Of a stretch of DNA of 64,000 nt, positions 34,297 to 42,635 are shown one piece after another. The notes under the pieces are model-generated. The model did not search any database and had not been told where the DNA came from. It saw only the letters and a list, made by a program, of their open reading frames with translations. A program made the translations under genes and the position numbers. Source of the stretch: Actinomadura macra NBRC 14102 (GTDB taxonomy: Bacteria; Actinomycetota; Actinomycetes; Streptosporangiales; Streptosporangiaceae); the NCBI RefSeq assembly GCF_001552215.1, contig NZ_BCQT01000018.1, forward strand, positions 248,001 to 312,000, given 5' to 3'. Numbering within the stretch: position 1 is the stretch's first letter; the number at the start of each line of letters is the position of its first letter.

Positions 34297-35358
34297 GTGG
34301 GAAGCAAGAGCACGGCGCGACCTGCGCGCAGGCCCACCCTCCTCGACGTCGGGCGCCTTGCGGGAACGTCGACGGCCGTCGTGAGCTACGTGCTCAACGG
34401 CGGGCCCCGTCCGGTCTCGGCCAAGACGCGGGTCAAGGTCGAAGAGGCCATCCAAATGCTCGGCTACCGGCGCAACCCTCTTGCCGGCGCCTTGAGCGGT
34501 GGCCGGTCCAACCTCATCGGCCTGCTGGTTCCCGACACCGCGAACGCCTTCTTCGGTGAGCTCTCGCGGCACATCGAGGCGGAGGGACGCCGCCGGGGCC
34601 TGCTCACGCTGCTCGGCAACACCGGCTACGGCACGTCGCTCGGGGACGAGTACGGTGAGGCGTTCTCGGAGCTGCGTCCGCGCGGGATCTTCGTGACGAC
34701 CGGCGAAGAACCCGGTCAGGACGACGAGACCCCCCGGGTCTACGTGCAGTGGGCCCCGTCCGACTCCACCTCGCCGAGCGTGACCTTCAACGATCTCCAG
34801 GGCGCGAAGCTCGTCGTCGAGCATCTGCTCTGGCATGGCTACGAGGACATCGTCTGCGTGGCCGGAGAGCTGGCGGATGGACCGGCGGTGGGCCGGGAGG
34901 GCGGCTGGCGCCGGGCGATGGAGAACGCGGGCCTGCCGACGGAGGGCAGGTTCGTCCGGGTCCCCTTCGACCGGGTCGAGGCGGAGACGGCGATGCGACC
35001 GGTCCTGGAGAGCGAGCGCAGGCCCCGCGCGATCTACGCCACGACCGATGAGCAGGCGTTCGTGACGATCCGCACGGCGGCGAGCCTGGGGCTGCGCGTC
35101 CCCGACGACCTCGCGGTCGTGGGCTTCGACGGCATCCGTGAGGCACGGCTCGGAAGCATCCCGCTCACCACCATCAGCCTTCCGCTGGAAGAGCTCGCGG
35201 TCCGTGCCTTCGACGTCCTGGAGGAGACCTTCTACGAAGGCGAAGGCACCGGGGCTTCCGTGGTTCTGGACGGCGCGCTCAGCATCGGCGTGACCTGCGG
35301 GTGCGAGCGCGGCGCCGCTCCGGGCTCCCAGCGGGTCGGCGCGGCCGCGGGCGTGTAG
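34297..35358 (+). CDS. LacI-family transcriptional regulator
   Basis: 353 residues. The N-terminal helix-turn-helix reads RPTLLDVGRLAGTSTAVVSYVLNGG with hinge KTRVKVEEAIQMLGYRRNPLAGALSGGRS, followed by a periplasmic-binding-like effector domain (LIGLLVPDTANAFFGELSRHIEAEG ... DDLAVVGFDGIREARLGSIPLTTISLP). GTG at 34297 follows AGGGAGCAGGAG; GTG 34279 would add six residues. It lies next to, and probably controls, the divergent cupin gene and ABC operon. Two LacI-like palindromes sit between those units. Confidence 0.88.
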   Translation: MGSKSTARPARRPTLLDVGRLAGTSTAVVSYVLNGGPRPVSAKTRVKVEEAIQMLGYRRNPLAGALSGGRSNLIGLLVPDTANAFFGELSRHIEAEGRRRGLLTLLGNTGYGTSLGDEYGEAFSELRPRGIFVTTGEEPGQDDETPRVYVQWAPSDSTSPSVTFNDLQGAKLVVEHLLWHGYEDIVCVAGELADGPAVGREGGWRRAMENAGLPTEGRFVRVPFDRVEAETAMRPVLESERRPRAIYATTDEQAFVTIRTAASLGLRVPDDLAVVGFDGIREARLGSIPLTTISLPLEELAVRAFDVLEETFYEGEGTGASVVLDGALSIGVTCGCERGAAPGSQRVGAAAGV

Positions 35359-35408
35359 TCACCGCGGCGGTGACCGGATCCGCTCGCGTGGTCGGGCGCG
35401 TGCAAGAC

Positions 35409-35444
35409 GTCTGCCCCGCCGCGCGAGCACGCGGCGGGGCAGAC
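35409..35444. terminator. Bidirectional terminator between convergent LacI and cupin genes
   Basis: A 15-bp perfect stem (GTCTGCCCCGCCGCG at 35409-35423, complement at 35430-35444) with a 6-base loop lies between the LacI stop (35358) and the cupin stop (35462). TTTCC follows on the plus strand. Confidence 0.8.
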
Positions 35445-35461
35445 TTTCCTCGGCACGTCCT

Positions 35462-35926
35462 CTACGGCTTGGGCTCGTGCTCGTCCGACTCGTAGTTCGG
35501 GCTCAGTGACAGGGCGCTGAAACGGAACGGGCGGTCGACGCGGTTGAAGCCGAGCGGGCAGTGCCGGATGCCCGCGGGAATGTAGACGGCGCCGCTCGTC
35601 GTGATCGTGTGACGGACGCCCCCGATGTCGAGATAGATCTCCGCCCCGAGGTCGTCCACGTTGTCCGGGTCGTTGCCGTGAAAGATCAGGACCTCGTCGT
35701 AGTCGTGCTCGTGCTCCTTCACCCACTGCACGGGCTCGTCGCACGTGCCGATCCAGGTGTAGGTCAGGTGGATCTTGCTCTCGGGGACCTCCTTCGATCG
35801 CATCAGCGCGAGCGGCGTGCCCACATTGTCCGGCTCGACGACGCCGGCGGCGGCTCCCTCGTTGACGAGGTCGTCGATGCAGTTCTGCATCTTCCTCACG
35901 AACAGGTGCTCGTACGGACTGCTCAT
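35462..35926 (-). CDS. Cupin-fold hypothetical protein
   Basis: 154 residues. A metal-binding cupin motif is seen in WVKEHEHDYDEVLIFHGNDP (His, His, Glu) and a second in VYIPAGIRHCPLGFNRVDRPF. The N-terminus (MSSPYEHLFVRKMQNCIDDL) is helical. It may be a small sugar- or amino-acid-binding cupin or a metal enzyme; the function is unknown. A strong AGGAGGGGG site precedes the ATG at 35926. It is transcribed divergently from the ABC operon and shares the promoter region with the palindromes at 35983 and 36105, so co-regulation by LacI is likely. Confidence 0.75.
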   Translation of the reverse strand: MSSPYEHLFVRKMQNCIDDLVNEGAAAGVVEPDNVGTPLALMRSKEVPESKIHLTYTWIGTCDEPVQWVKEHEHDYDEVLIFHGNDPDNVDDLGAEIYLDIGGVRHTITTSGAVYIPAGIRHCPLGFNRVDRPFRFSALSLSPNYESDEHEPKP

Positions 35927-35982
35927 CGTCCCCCTCCTCTTGCCTGTGGTGCTCCCTGGCGGTCCGGCCGAACGTAGCATGT

Positions 35983-35996
35983 TCTAATCGATTAGA
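35983..35996. promoter_or_regulatory. LacI-type operator 1 (perfect palindrome)
   Basis: TCTAATCGATTAGA is a perfect 14-bp palindrome with a central CG, the form typical of LacI-family operators. It lies 57 bp before the cupin start. Its arms recur at 36105-36118, and a LacI gene is encoded next door. Confidence 0.65.
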
Positions 35997-36104
35997 CAGC
36001 CCCTGAGCTCTGCGGGAAACGATTCGAGGAACCCTCTTCCCCCAGGCCAGACGGAGACGTACTCTAAGGCGCAGTTCGTCCGGGCTCAGGCGAAGGCGAG
36101 CTGA

Positions 36105-36118
36105 TCTAACGGCTTAGA
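36105..36118. promoter_or_regulatory. LacI-type operator 2
   Basis: TCTAACGGCTTAGA has the same arms (TCTAA/TTAGA) as operator 1 with a different centre. It lies 35 bp before the ABC binding-protein ATG, where it would block transcription. The centres of the two sites are 122 bp apart, a distance at which DNA looping is possible. Confidence 0.6.
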
Positions 36119-36152
36119 GCCTTGGCCGTCATCCTTGGAACTGGAGTTGCCC

Positions 36153-37721
36153 ATGGTGCGTAGATCCCCACGCTCCGGACGTGTCGTCATGCCCTGTACG
36201 CCTGCCGGACGTCCCTCATTCAGGCTGCTCGGCGCCGCGATCGGTGTCGTCACCGCGGCGACGCTCGTGGGCTGCGCCCCCGCGGATCGGGCCGGCGGCG
36301 GCGGAGACGGAGGTGGAACGCTCCGTATCGCCGCCTCGACCGACGCGGGCGAGAGCCTGAACCCCTATGCGAGCAACCAGAGCCCTACCCAGGAGCTCCG
36401 TAGCGCTCAGCTGTACGAGGGCCTCACGCATCTCGACCCCACGGGGAAGCTTGAGTGGCGGCTCGCCACGGACATGACCCCCAACGCCGACCTCAGCAAG
36501 TGGACGATCAAACTCCGCTCCGGCGTCAAGTTCACGGACGGGACCGAGTTCACCTCCGCCGACGTGGTCGCGAGCATCAAGTACCTGCGCGACCCCAAGC
36601 ACGCCGTGCAGGGGCTGGCCTACATCGAGAAGGTCGACGCGAACGCCGTCAAGGCGGTGGACAAGCTGACCGTCGAGGTCGGCCTGACCAAGCCTTTCGG
36701 CCCCTTCAAGGAGATATGGGCGAACGCGTTCCTGCCCATGACGAAGGCGGGCTCGGTGCCCGCGAAGCCGATCGGGACCGGGCCGTTCGTCGTCAAGTCC
36801 TTCGCCGCCGGGCGGCAGTCCACGCTGGAGCGATTCGACGGTTACTGGGGGACCAAGCCCAAGCTCGAAGCGATCAGCATCATCGAGTACCAGAACCAGC
36901 AGGCGCAGGCGAACGCCCTGCTCTCGGACCAGGTCGACGTCGCCTCGGGCGCGACCCCGACCATCGCGAAGTCGCTCAAGGGCAAGAACGACATCAAGCT
37001 TCTCGACAGCAAGGGCAACTTCACACTGCGGATCGGGCTCAACACGACGGTGGCGCCCTTCAACGATGTGCGGGTGCGGCAGGCGTTGCGCCTCCTCATC
37101 GACCGGCAGCAGGTCGTGTCCAACGCCTTCGGCGGATACGCGCGGGTGGCGAACGACCATGAGTCGGTGACGCCGTGCCCCGCCCCCGACCTCCCCCAGC
37201 GCACCCAGGACATCGAGCAGGCGAAGAAGCTGCTCGCCCAGGCGGGCCAGAGCGGCCTGTCGTTCTCGATCACCACCGACGGGCTCCTGCCCGGCATGCG
37301 GGAACTGGCCCAGGTGTTCTCCGAGAACGCCGCGAAGGCCGGCGTGAAGGTCAAGGTCAACATCGTCCCGGTTCCGGAGCTGCTGTCCAAGTGGGGCAAG
37401 TGGCCGGTGTTCATCGACTTCAACCCCTACCCCTACCTGCCCACCGTGATCGGCAACCTTCTTCCCGACCGTGTCGGGAACGCCACGCACTGGAACGACC
37501 CCGAGTTCGTCAAGCTCGCCGACAAGCTGTTCCTGGCACCCGAGTCGCAGCAGTGCTCGATCATGAACCAGATGCACAAGATCGAGTACGAGCAGGGCGC
37601 GGCGATCCTGCCCGCGTTCGTCGACGTTCTGCAGCCCTATCGCAGCAACGTTCGCGGGTTGGTGCCCGACGTGAACGGCACCCCGCTCTCCTTCCTGACG
37701 AACGTGACCGTCGGAAGCTGA
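36153..37721 (+). CDS. ABC transporter substrate-binding lipoprotein, peptide/nickel type (SBP_bac_5)
   Basis: 522 residues. The signal ends ATLVGC, so the protein is lipidated at that Cys; a Gly-rich linker follows. The fold is that of DppA/OppA proteins: LRIAASTDAGESLNPYASNQSPTQELRSAQLYEGLTHLDPTG, WTIKLRSGVKFTDGTEFTSADVVASIKYL, VRQALRLLIDRQQVVSNAFGG. The substrate is a dipeptide, oligopeptide or a small glycoside. GGAG lies 6 bases before ATG 36153. It is followed by an intercistronic hairpin and then by the permeases. Confidence 0.9.
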   Translation: MVRRSPRSGRVVMPCTPAGRPSFRLLGAAIGVVTAATLVGCAPADRAGGGGDGGGTLRIAASTDAGESLNPYASNQSPTQELRSAQLYEGLTHLDPTGKLEWRLATDMTPNADLSKWTIKLRSGVKFTDGTEFTSADVVASIKYLRDPKHAVQGLAYIEKVDANAVKAVDKLTVEVGLTKPFGPFKEIWANAFLPMTKAGSVPAKPIGTGPFVVKSFAAGRQSTLERFDGYWGTKPKLEAISIIEYQNQQAQANALLSDQVDVASGATPTIAKSLKGKNDIKLLDSKGNFTLRIGLNTTVAPFNDVRVRQALRLLIDRQQVVSNAFGGYARVANDHESVTPCPAPDLPQRTQDIEQAKKLLAQAGQSGLSFSITTDGLLPGMRELAQVFSENAAKAGVKVKVNIVPVPELLSKWGKWPVFIDFNPYPYLPTVIGNLLPDRVGNATHWNDPEFVKLADKLFLAPESQQCSIMNQMHKIEYEQGAAILPAFVDVLQPYRSNVRGLVPDVNGTPLSFLTNVTVGS

Positions 37722-37738
37722 CACTCACCTCAGGTACG

Positions 37739-37775
37739 GAGGGGGCGCCGAGCCGGCTCCGGCCGGCGCCCCCTC
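37739..37775 (+). terminator. Intercistronic hairpin after the binding-protein gene
   Basis: GAGGGGGCGCCG (37739-37750) pairs with 37764-37775, and inside the loop GCCGG (37752-37756) pairs with CCGGC (37759-37763), giving one long stem with a single bulged A. It lies between the binding-protein and permease genes and probably works as a partial terminator or 3' stabiliser, raising binding-protein output relative to the membrane components. Confidence 0.65.
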
Positions 37776-37800
37776 ACCACACGGAACGGCAAGAATTGTC

Positions 37801-38802
37801 ATGGCCCAACTGGCGACGCGGATACGTCCTTCCCAGCGCAGCGCATCACCGAATCCGAGGAACGCGACCATCCGATGGCTGGTACGCCGGCTCATCATCG
37901 GCGTGTTCGTGCTGTTCCTGGTCTCGGTGCTGCTCTTCCTCGTGACGCAGGCGCTGCCGGGGGACCTGGCACGGATCATCCTCGGCAAGGACGCGACGGC
38001 CGAGCAGGTGGCGAGTCTTCGACAGCAGCTGGGACTCGACCGGCCGCTCGTCGCCCAGTACTGGCGTTGGCTCTCCGGCATCCTCACCGGGCAGATGGGA
38101 ACGTCCCTCCAGAACGGTGAGCCCGTAGTCGACATCATCTGGCCGAGAATGTTCAACTCGTTCACCCTCGGCTTCCTCTCGATGGTCCTGATCCTCCCGC
38201 TCTCGGTGTGCGTCGGTGTCTTCAGCGCCTACAAGCGCGACAGCGCACTGGACAAGGCCTTCATCGCGGTCTCCTCGCTCTTCACCGCGCTTCCGGCCTT
38301 CGTCGTGGGAATGCTGTTGATCGCGTTCTTCGCCACGTCGGTTCTCGGCGTGCTCCCCGGAGTCTCGAACATCCCGCCCGGAGACCTGCCCTGGTGGCAT
38401 CCGGCGGAGCTCGTTCTTCCGGTCACCACGCTCACCCTGATGGGCGTCATGTACCTCGGCCGTCTGGTGCGCGCCTCGTTCATCGACGCGATGGACAGCG
38501 AGTACGTCCAGACGGCGATCCTGAAGGGACTCAGCGGCCGCCGCATCCTGTTCCGGCACGCTCTTCCCAACGCGGTCTCGGCCAGCCTCCCGGCGGCCAG
38601 CCTGGTCACCGCGATCACCATCACCGGCGTCGTCGTGGTCGAGTACGTCTATTCCTACCCGGGTCTCGGGACGCAGGTCGTCAGTTCCGTGAACTCCCAT
38701 GACCTGCCGGTGATGCAGGCCTGCATTCTCATACTCGCCACCGCGTACTACCTCTTCAACCTTCTCGCGGACGTGTTCGCGGTCATGAGCAGGTCGCGAT
38801 GA
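37801..38802 (+). CDS. Peptide-type ABC permease (DppB-like)
   Basis: 333 residues with six membrane segments. The N-terminal helix IGVFVLFLVSVLLFLVTQALPGD is followed by the DppB extracellular loop (LRQQLGLDRPLVAQYWRWLSGILTGQMGTSLQNGEPV). The coupling motif EYVQTAILKGLSGRRILFRHALPNA and the C-terminal YPGLGTQVVSSVNSHDLPVMQACI are also typical. Its stop overlaps the next ATG (ATGA). Confidence 0.9.
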   Translation: MAQLATRIRPSQRSASPNPRNATIRWLVRRLIIGVFVLFLVSVLLFLVTQALPGDLARIILGKDATAEQVASLRQQLGLDRPLVAQYWRWLSGILTGQMGTSLQNGEPVVDIIWPRMFNSFTLGFLSMVLILPLSVCVGVFSAYKRDSALDKAFIAVSSLFTALPAFVVGMLLIAFFATSVLGVLPGVSNIPPGDLPWWHPAELVLPVTTLTLMGVMYLGRLVRASFIDAMDSEYVQTAILKGLSGRRILFRHALPNAVSASLPAASLVTAITITGVVVVEYVYSYPGLGTQVVSSVNSHDLPVMQACILILATAYYLFNLLADVFAVMSRSR

Positions 38803-39743
38803 AGGAGCAATCTGTGACAGCGAACCAGACGCCCGATCTTTCATCGCCGGGGAATCTGCTGATCGGGGACGCGGTCCCCTTGGACGCTGCCGCAACGGCG
38901 AATGAAAAAAGCGGGCTCTCCGTGCTCGGCCGTGCCGTCCGCACTGGTCAGGCCCGGCTCGGCATCGCACTCCTCGCAACGGTGGGACTTCTGATCGTTT
39001 TCGGCCGCCTTTTCGCCGGCTATGCCCCTGACGCCATTGTCGGGCAGCCCCTGGAGAGCCCGAGCGGAAAGTACCCGCTGGGGACCGACATTCTCGGCCG
39101 CGACGTTCTGAGCCGCCTGCTCTACGGAGGCTTGAGTCTTTCGTGGATGGCGATCCTCGCCGCGGGTCTCGGAGTGTTCCTCGGCTGCCTTGTCGGCCTC
39201 ACCGCCGCCTACAGGGGCGGGGCCGTCGACACGTTGCTCATGCGCGCCATGGACGTCCTGCTGAGCTTCCCAGAGATCATCTTTGTACTCCTTTTCGTGT
39301 CCATGCTCGGGCGGAGCACGCTGCTGACCGCGGTGCTCGTCGGGGTGGCGTTCGTGCCGGGCGTCTCCCGCGTGATGCGCGGAGCGGCGCTCCCGGTGGT
39401 CGGCAGTGAGTACGTGCTCTGGGCGAGAGCGAACGGGCTGCCACCGAGGCACATCCTTATCAGGGAGGTCCTGCCCGGCGTGACCTCGCCGCTCATGGTG
39501 GAGACCGGTATGCGGCTCGTCTGGGCGGTCGCGGCGATGGCGTCGCTGAACTACCTCGGGTTCGGTATCGCGCCACCAGCGGCGGACTGGGGCCTGATGG
39601 TCGGTGAGAACCAGGACGGTCTTCCGGTCGCCCCCCTGCCGGTCCTGGCACCGATCGTCCTGATTCTCATGATGGCGCTCGGAGGCAACCTCATCGCCGA
39701 GTCCGTCGCCCGAACGGTCGGCCGTACGGAAGGGAAGAGCTGA
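38799..39743 (+). CDS. Peptide-type ABC permease (DppC-like)
   Basis: 314 residues. It has the DppC N-terminal YPLGTDILGRDVLSRLLYGGLSLSW motif, the coupling loop EYVLWARANGLPPRHILIREVLPG, and a C-terminal region LNYLGFGIAPPAADWGLMVGENQDGL. A long non-membrane N-terminus of about 45 residues precedes the first helix. A GTG at 38814 is an alternative start, but the ATG overlapping the DppB stop fits the operon pattern. Confidence 0.9.
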   Translation: MKEQSVTANQTPDLSSPGNLLIGDAVPLDAAATANEKSGLSVLGRAVRTGQARLGIALLATVGLLIVFGRLFAGYAPDAIVGQPLESPSGKYPLGTDILGRDVLSRLLYGGLSLSWMAILAAGLGVFLGCLVGLTAAYRGGAVDTLLMRAMDVLLSFPEIIFVLLFVSMLGRSTLLTAVLVGVAFVPGVSRVMRGAALPVVGSEYVLWARANGLPPRHILIREVLPGVTSPLMVETGMRLVWAVAAMASLNYLGFGIAPPAADWGLMVGENQDGLPVAPLPVLAPIVLILMMALGGNLIAESVARTVGRTEGKS

Positions 39744-39744
39744 A

Positions 39745-41520
39745 GTGGCACGAGAGGTGGAGGTCTCCGGCGTCACCGTGACGGTCGACGCCACCGGGAA
39801 CGACATCGTCCAGGACATCTGTTTCGAGCTCGGCCGGGGCGAGGTCATGGGCGTGGTCGGCGAGTCGGGCTCCGGCAAGAGCACCCTCGCGCTCGCTCTG
39901 CTGGGATTTGCGCGGAAGGGCGCGACGATCACGGGCGGACGGGTCGTCATCGACGGCGTCGACCTGCTCGCCTTGCCGGAGGGGCAGCTGCGGCGCGCCC
40001 GGGGGAGCAAGGTCGCCTATGTTCCGCAGGATCCGGCGACCGCGCTGAACCCGAGCCTGAACCTTGCGACCCAGCTGACCGAGGGACTGCGGCAGCCCAG
40101 ACGGGCGGCGCTGTCCCGCGTCCGGGAGCTGCTTGAGACCGTGGGGCTGCCGAGCGACGACGCGTTCCTCAAACGCCGCCCGCGGCAGCTCTCCGGCGGT
40201 CAGCAGCAGCGCGTCGCCATCGCGATGGCGATCGCGGCCGGGCCGCGGCTGATCGTGCTGGACGAGCCGACGACCGGTCTCGACGTCTCCACCCAGGCCC
40301 GGGTGCTGGAGATGGTGCGCGATCTGAGCCGCGCGCACGACATGGCGGCGATCTACGTCTCGCACGACCTCGCCGTCGTGGCCGACGTGGCCGACCATGT
40401 CACCGTCATGTACGGGGGCCAGGTGGTCGAGAGCGGCACCGACCGGGACGTGCTGACCCGCGCGGGTCACCCCTACACCCGTGCCCTGCTGGCCGCCGTC
40501 CCGTCCGCGACCCACCGGCACCGGCTGGTCCCGATTCCCGGCCGCGCCCCCGGTGTCGATGAGGACCGCCGGGGATGTGTCTTCGCGCCGCGTTGCGACT
40601 ACGCCGTGGACGAGTGCGGCACGACCCGCCCCGAACTCGTGCACGGGCCGTCGGGAACGCTGGCTCGATGCCTGCGCACGGCGGAGGTGGTGCGGACACC
40701 CCGCGTACTGCCGCGCCTGAACGAGACGCATGTGGTCGCCGACGGAGCGCACGAGGTGTTCTCGGTCGCGGAGTTGAGCGCCGGCTATGGCGGCAGGCAG
40801 ATCCTTTTCGACGTGTCCTTCGGCCTCGAACGAGGCGAGTGCCTGGCTCTTGTCGGCGAGTCGGGCAGCGGCAAGACCACGATGTCGCGTTGCCTCGTGG
40901 GCCTGCATGAGGAACAGGAAGGAATCCTGACGTTCGAAGGGCGGCAGATTCCAGCCGGAGCGGGGAAACGAGAGAAAGAGACGCGCCGCGAGTTGCAGTA
41001 CGTCTTCCAGAACCCCTACGGCTCGCTCAATCCCCATCGCAGCGTGGAGGGGAGCCTGGTCGTTCCGCTGCGACACTACTTCGGCATGAGCGCGCGCGAG
41101 GCCAGAAAGCGCGTGGGGGAGGCGCTGGAGCGCGTGGAGATACCCTCCCGGCTCGCCGGCCGCTACCCGGCCGAACTGTCCGGAGGACAGCGCCAGCGTG
41201 TCGCGATCGCGCGCGCACTCGTGTGCGAGCCGAAGCTCCTCATCTGCGATGAGGTGACCTCCGCCCTGGACGTGTCGGTGCAGGCGTCCGTGGTGGAACT
41301 GCTGCGCTCGCTCCTGGACGACGGGCTATCGATGATCTTCGTCACCCACAACCTGGCCGTGGTGCGCAGCATCGCCGACAGCGTCGTCGTGCTGAACCAG
41401 GGACGGGTCGTCGAGTCGGGCGCGACCGATCCCGTGCTCTCGGCGCCCTCGCACCCTTACACGCAGAGCCTCATCGCCGCCACGCTGGAGGTGCCCGAAG
41501 AGGTCGAACGCGCGGTCTAG
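39745..41520 (+). CDS. Fused peptide-type ABC ATPase (DppD-DppF in one chain)
   Basis: 591 residues with two complete ATPase domains. Domain 1 has Walker A GESGSGKST, signature LSGGQQQRVAIAMAIA and Walker B LIVLDEPTTGLD, followed by a DppD-type Cys region (GCVFAPRCDYAVDECGTTRPEL) that in relatives binds an iron-sulfur cluster. Domain 2 has GESGSGKTT, LSGGQRQRVAIARAL and LLICDEVTSALD. Each half is complete, unlike RbsA-type fusions. It starts with GTG one base after the DppC stop and ends the operon. Confidence 0.9.
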   Translation: MAREVEVSGVTVTVDATGNDIVQDICFELGRGEVMGVVGESGSGKSTLALALLGFARKGATITGGRVVIDGVDLLALPEGQLRRARGSKVAYVPQDPATALNPSLNLATQLTEGLRQPRRAALSRVRELLETVGLPSDDAFLKRRPRQLSGGQQQRVAIAMAIAAGPRLIVLDEPTTGLDVSTQARVLEMVRDLSRAHDMAAIYVSHDLAVVADVADHVTVMYGGQVVESGTDRDVLTRAGHPYTRALLAAVPSATHRHRLVPIPGRAPGVDEDRRGCVFAPRCDYAVDECGTTRPELVHGPSGTLARCLRTAEVVRTPRVLPRLNETHVVADGAHEVFSVAELSAGYGGRQILFDVSFGLERGECLALVGESGSGKTTMSRCLVGLHEEQEGILTFEGRQIPAGAGKREKETRRELQYVFQNPYGSLNPHRSVEGSLVVPLRHYFGMSAREARKRVGEALERVEIPSRLAGRYPAELSGGQRQRVAIARALVCEPKLLICDEVTSALDVSVQASVVELLRSLLDDGLSMIFVTHNLAVVRSIADSVVVLNQGRVVESGATDPVLSAPSHPYTQSLIAATLEVPEEVERAV

Positions 41521-41720
41521 GACGGCCGCCCGTCGATACCAGCGATGATCCCGCGCTCCCGGGACGGCACGGACCTTCTGTTGGTGACCATGGCCGCCTC
41601 CGATGAGGGTATCTACCAGCTGATGTAGGTGATGAACCCGGACAGGCTGGCTGGGTTCTCGCAGTCCAGGAACCCTTGCGAGGGCAAGCCCTGATCTCGG
41701 CCCGGGAATTTCGCCTGAGC

Positions 41721-41747
41721 TGTCACAGGGTGGTGGGCTGCCTTGTC
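41721..41747 (+). promoter_or_regulatory. ECF41-type sigma factor promoter
   Basis: TGTCACA (41721-41727), 16 bases, then TGTC (41744-41747). The published consensus for ECF41 promoters is TGTCACA-N16-CGTC, so this is one base off at the -10. It is 54 bp before the start of an NAD(P)-binding epimerase-like gene, one of the classes (COE: carboxymuconolactone decarboxylase, oxidoreductase, epimerase) known to be ECF41 targets. No sigma factor gene is in the window. Confidence 0.65.
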
Positions 41748-41801
41748 GTATCTGGTGATCGGAGGGCCGGGGAGGCCCCGGCGTACAGAGAGGCAGTGTT
41801 C

Positions 41802-42557
41802 ATGAAGATTGTGGTCATCGGTGGCACCGGTCTGATCGGCTCCAAGCTTGTGACGGGACTCGGTGAACACGGTCACGAGGCGGTGGCGGCCGCGCCCAAC
41901 ACCGGCGTCAACACCTTGACCGGCGAGGGGGTCGCGGACGTTCTGGCCGGTGCGTCGGCGGTGGTCGACGTGTCGAACTCTCCGTCGTTCGAGGACGCCG
42001 CCGTGATGGAGTTCTTCACCGCCTCCACCGGCAATCTGCTCGCCGCGGAGGCGGCGGCGGGTGTCACGCACCATGTCGCGCTGTCGGTGGTGGGGACCGA
42101 ACGGCTGCCCGAGAGCGGATACTTCCGGGCGAAGATCGCACAGGAGAACCTGATCGAGAAATCGCCGATCCCCTACTCGATCGTGCATGCGACGCAGTTC
42201 TTCGAGTTCGTCAGGCGCATCGCCGACGACGCCACCGACGGTGACACCGTCCGGATGCCGCCCGTGGCGTTCCAGCCCATCGCGGGTGATGACGTCGCTC
42301 GGGCGGTCGCGAAGGTGGTGGTGGGGGCGCCCCTGAACGGCAGGGTTGAGATCGCCGGACCGGAGCGGTCCCGAATGGACGAGTTCTTCCGGGACACCCT
42401 GGCGTCTTGGAACGACCCCCGGGAGGTCGTCTCCGATCTGCACGCGCGCTACTTCGGCGCGGAACTGACCGAGTTGTCCCTGGTGCCGGTGGGCGACGCC
42501 GTTCTCGGCCAGATCCGGTACGGCGACTGGGCGGGTCAGGCCGCGGCCGGGAAGTAG
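41802..42557 (+). CDS. Atypical SDR / NmrA-like NAD(P)-binding epimerase-type protein
   Basis: 251 residues. The cofactor loop MKIVVIGGTGLIGSKLV (GxxGxxG) opens a Rossmann fold. ASAVVDVSNSPSFEDAAVMEFF, HHVALSVVGTERLPESGYFRAKIAQENLIEKSPIPYSIVHATQFFEF and PVAFQPIAGDDVARAVAKV follow, a pattern shared by the actinobacterial NAD(P)H-binding SDR group. The YFRAK segment holds the SDR Tyr and Lys. The substrate is unknown; regulation by an ECF sigma factor suggests a stress or redox role. GAGG lies 8 bases before ATG 41802. The upstream open frame (from 41676) contains the promoter and is not coding. Confidence 0.85.
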   Translation: MKIVVIGGTGLIGSKLVTGLGEHGHEAVAAAPNTGVNTLTGEGVADVLAGASAVVDVSNSPSFEDAAVMEFFTASTGNLLAAEAAAGVTHHVALSVVGTERLPESGYFRAKIAQENLIEKSPIPYSIVHATQFFEFVRRIADDATDGDTVRMPPVAFQPIAGDDVARAVAKVVVGAPLNGRVEIAGPERSRMDEFFRDTLASWNDPREVVSDLHARYFGAELTELSLVPVGDAVLGQIRYGDWAGQAAAGK

Positions 42558-42581
42558 CCCGGCGGATCTCACGGTGGTGCG

Positions 42582-42614
42582 AGGGCCGGGCGCGCGTCCG
42601 TCGCGTCCGGCCCT
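42582..42614. terminator. Hairpin between convergent SDR and P450 genes
   Basis: AGGGCCGG (42582-42589) pairs with CCGGCCCT (42607-42614), with an inner CGCG/CGCG pair and a short loop. It is placed between the SDR stop (42557) and the P450 stop (42636) and would serve both directions. Confidence 0.65.
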
Positions 42615-42635
42615 TCTCGATGGCGCCGCGTCGCG

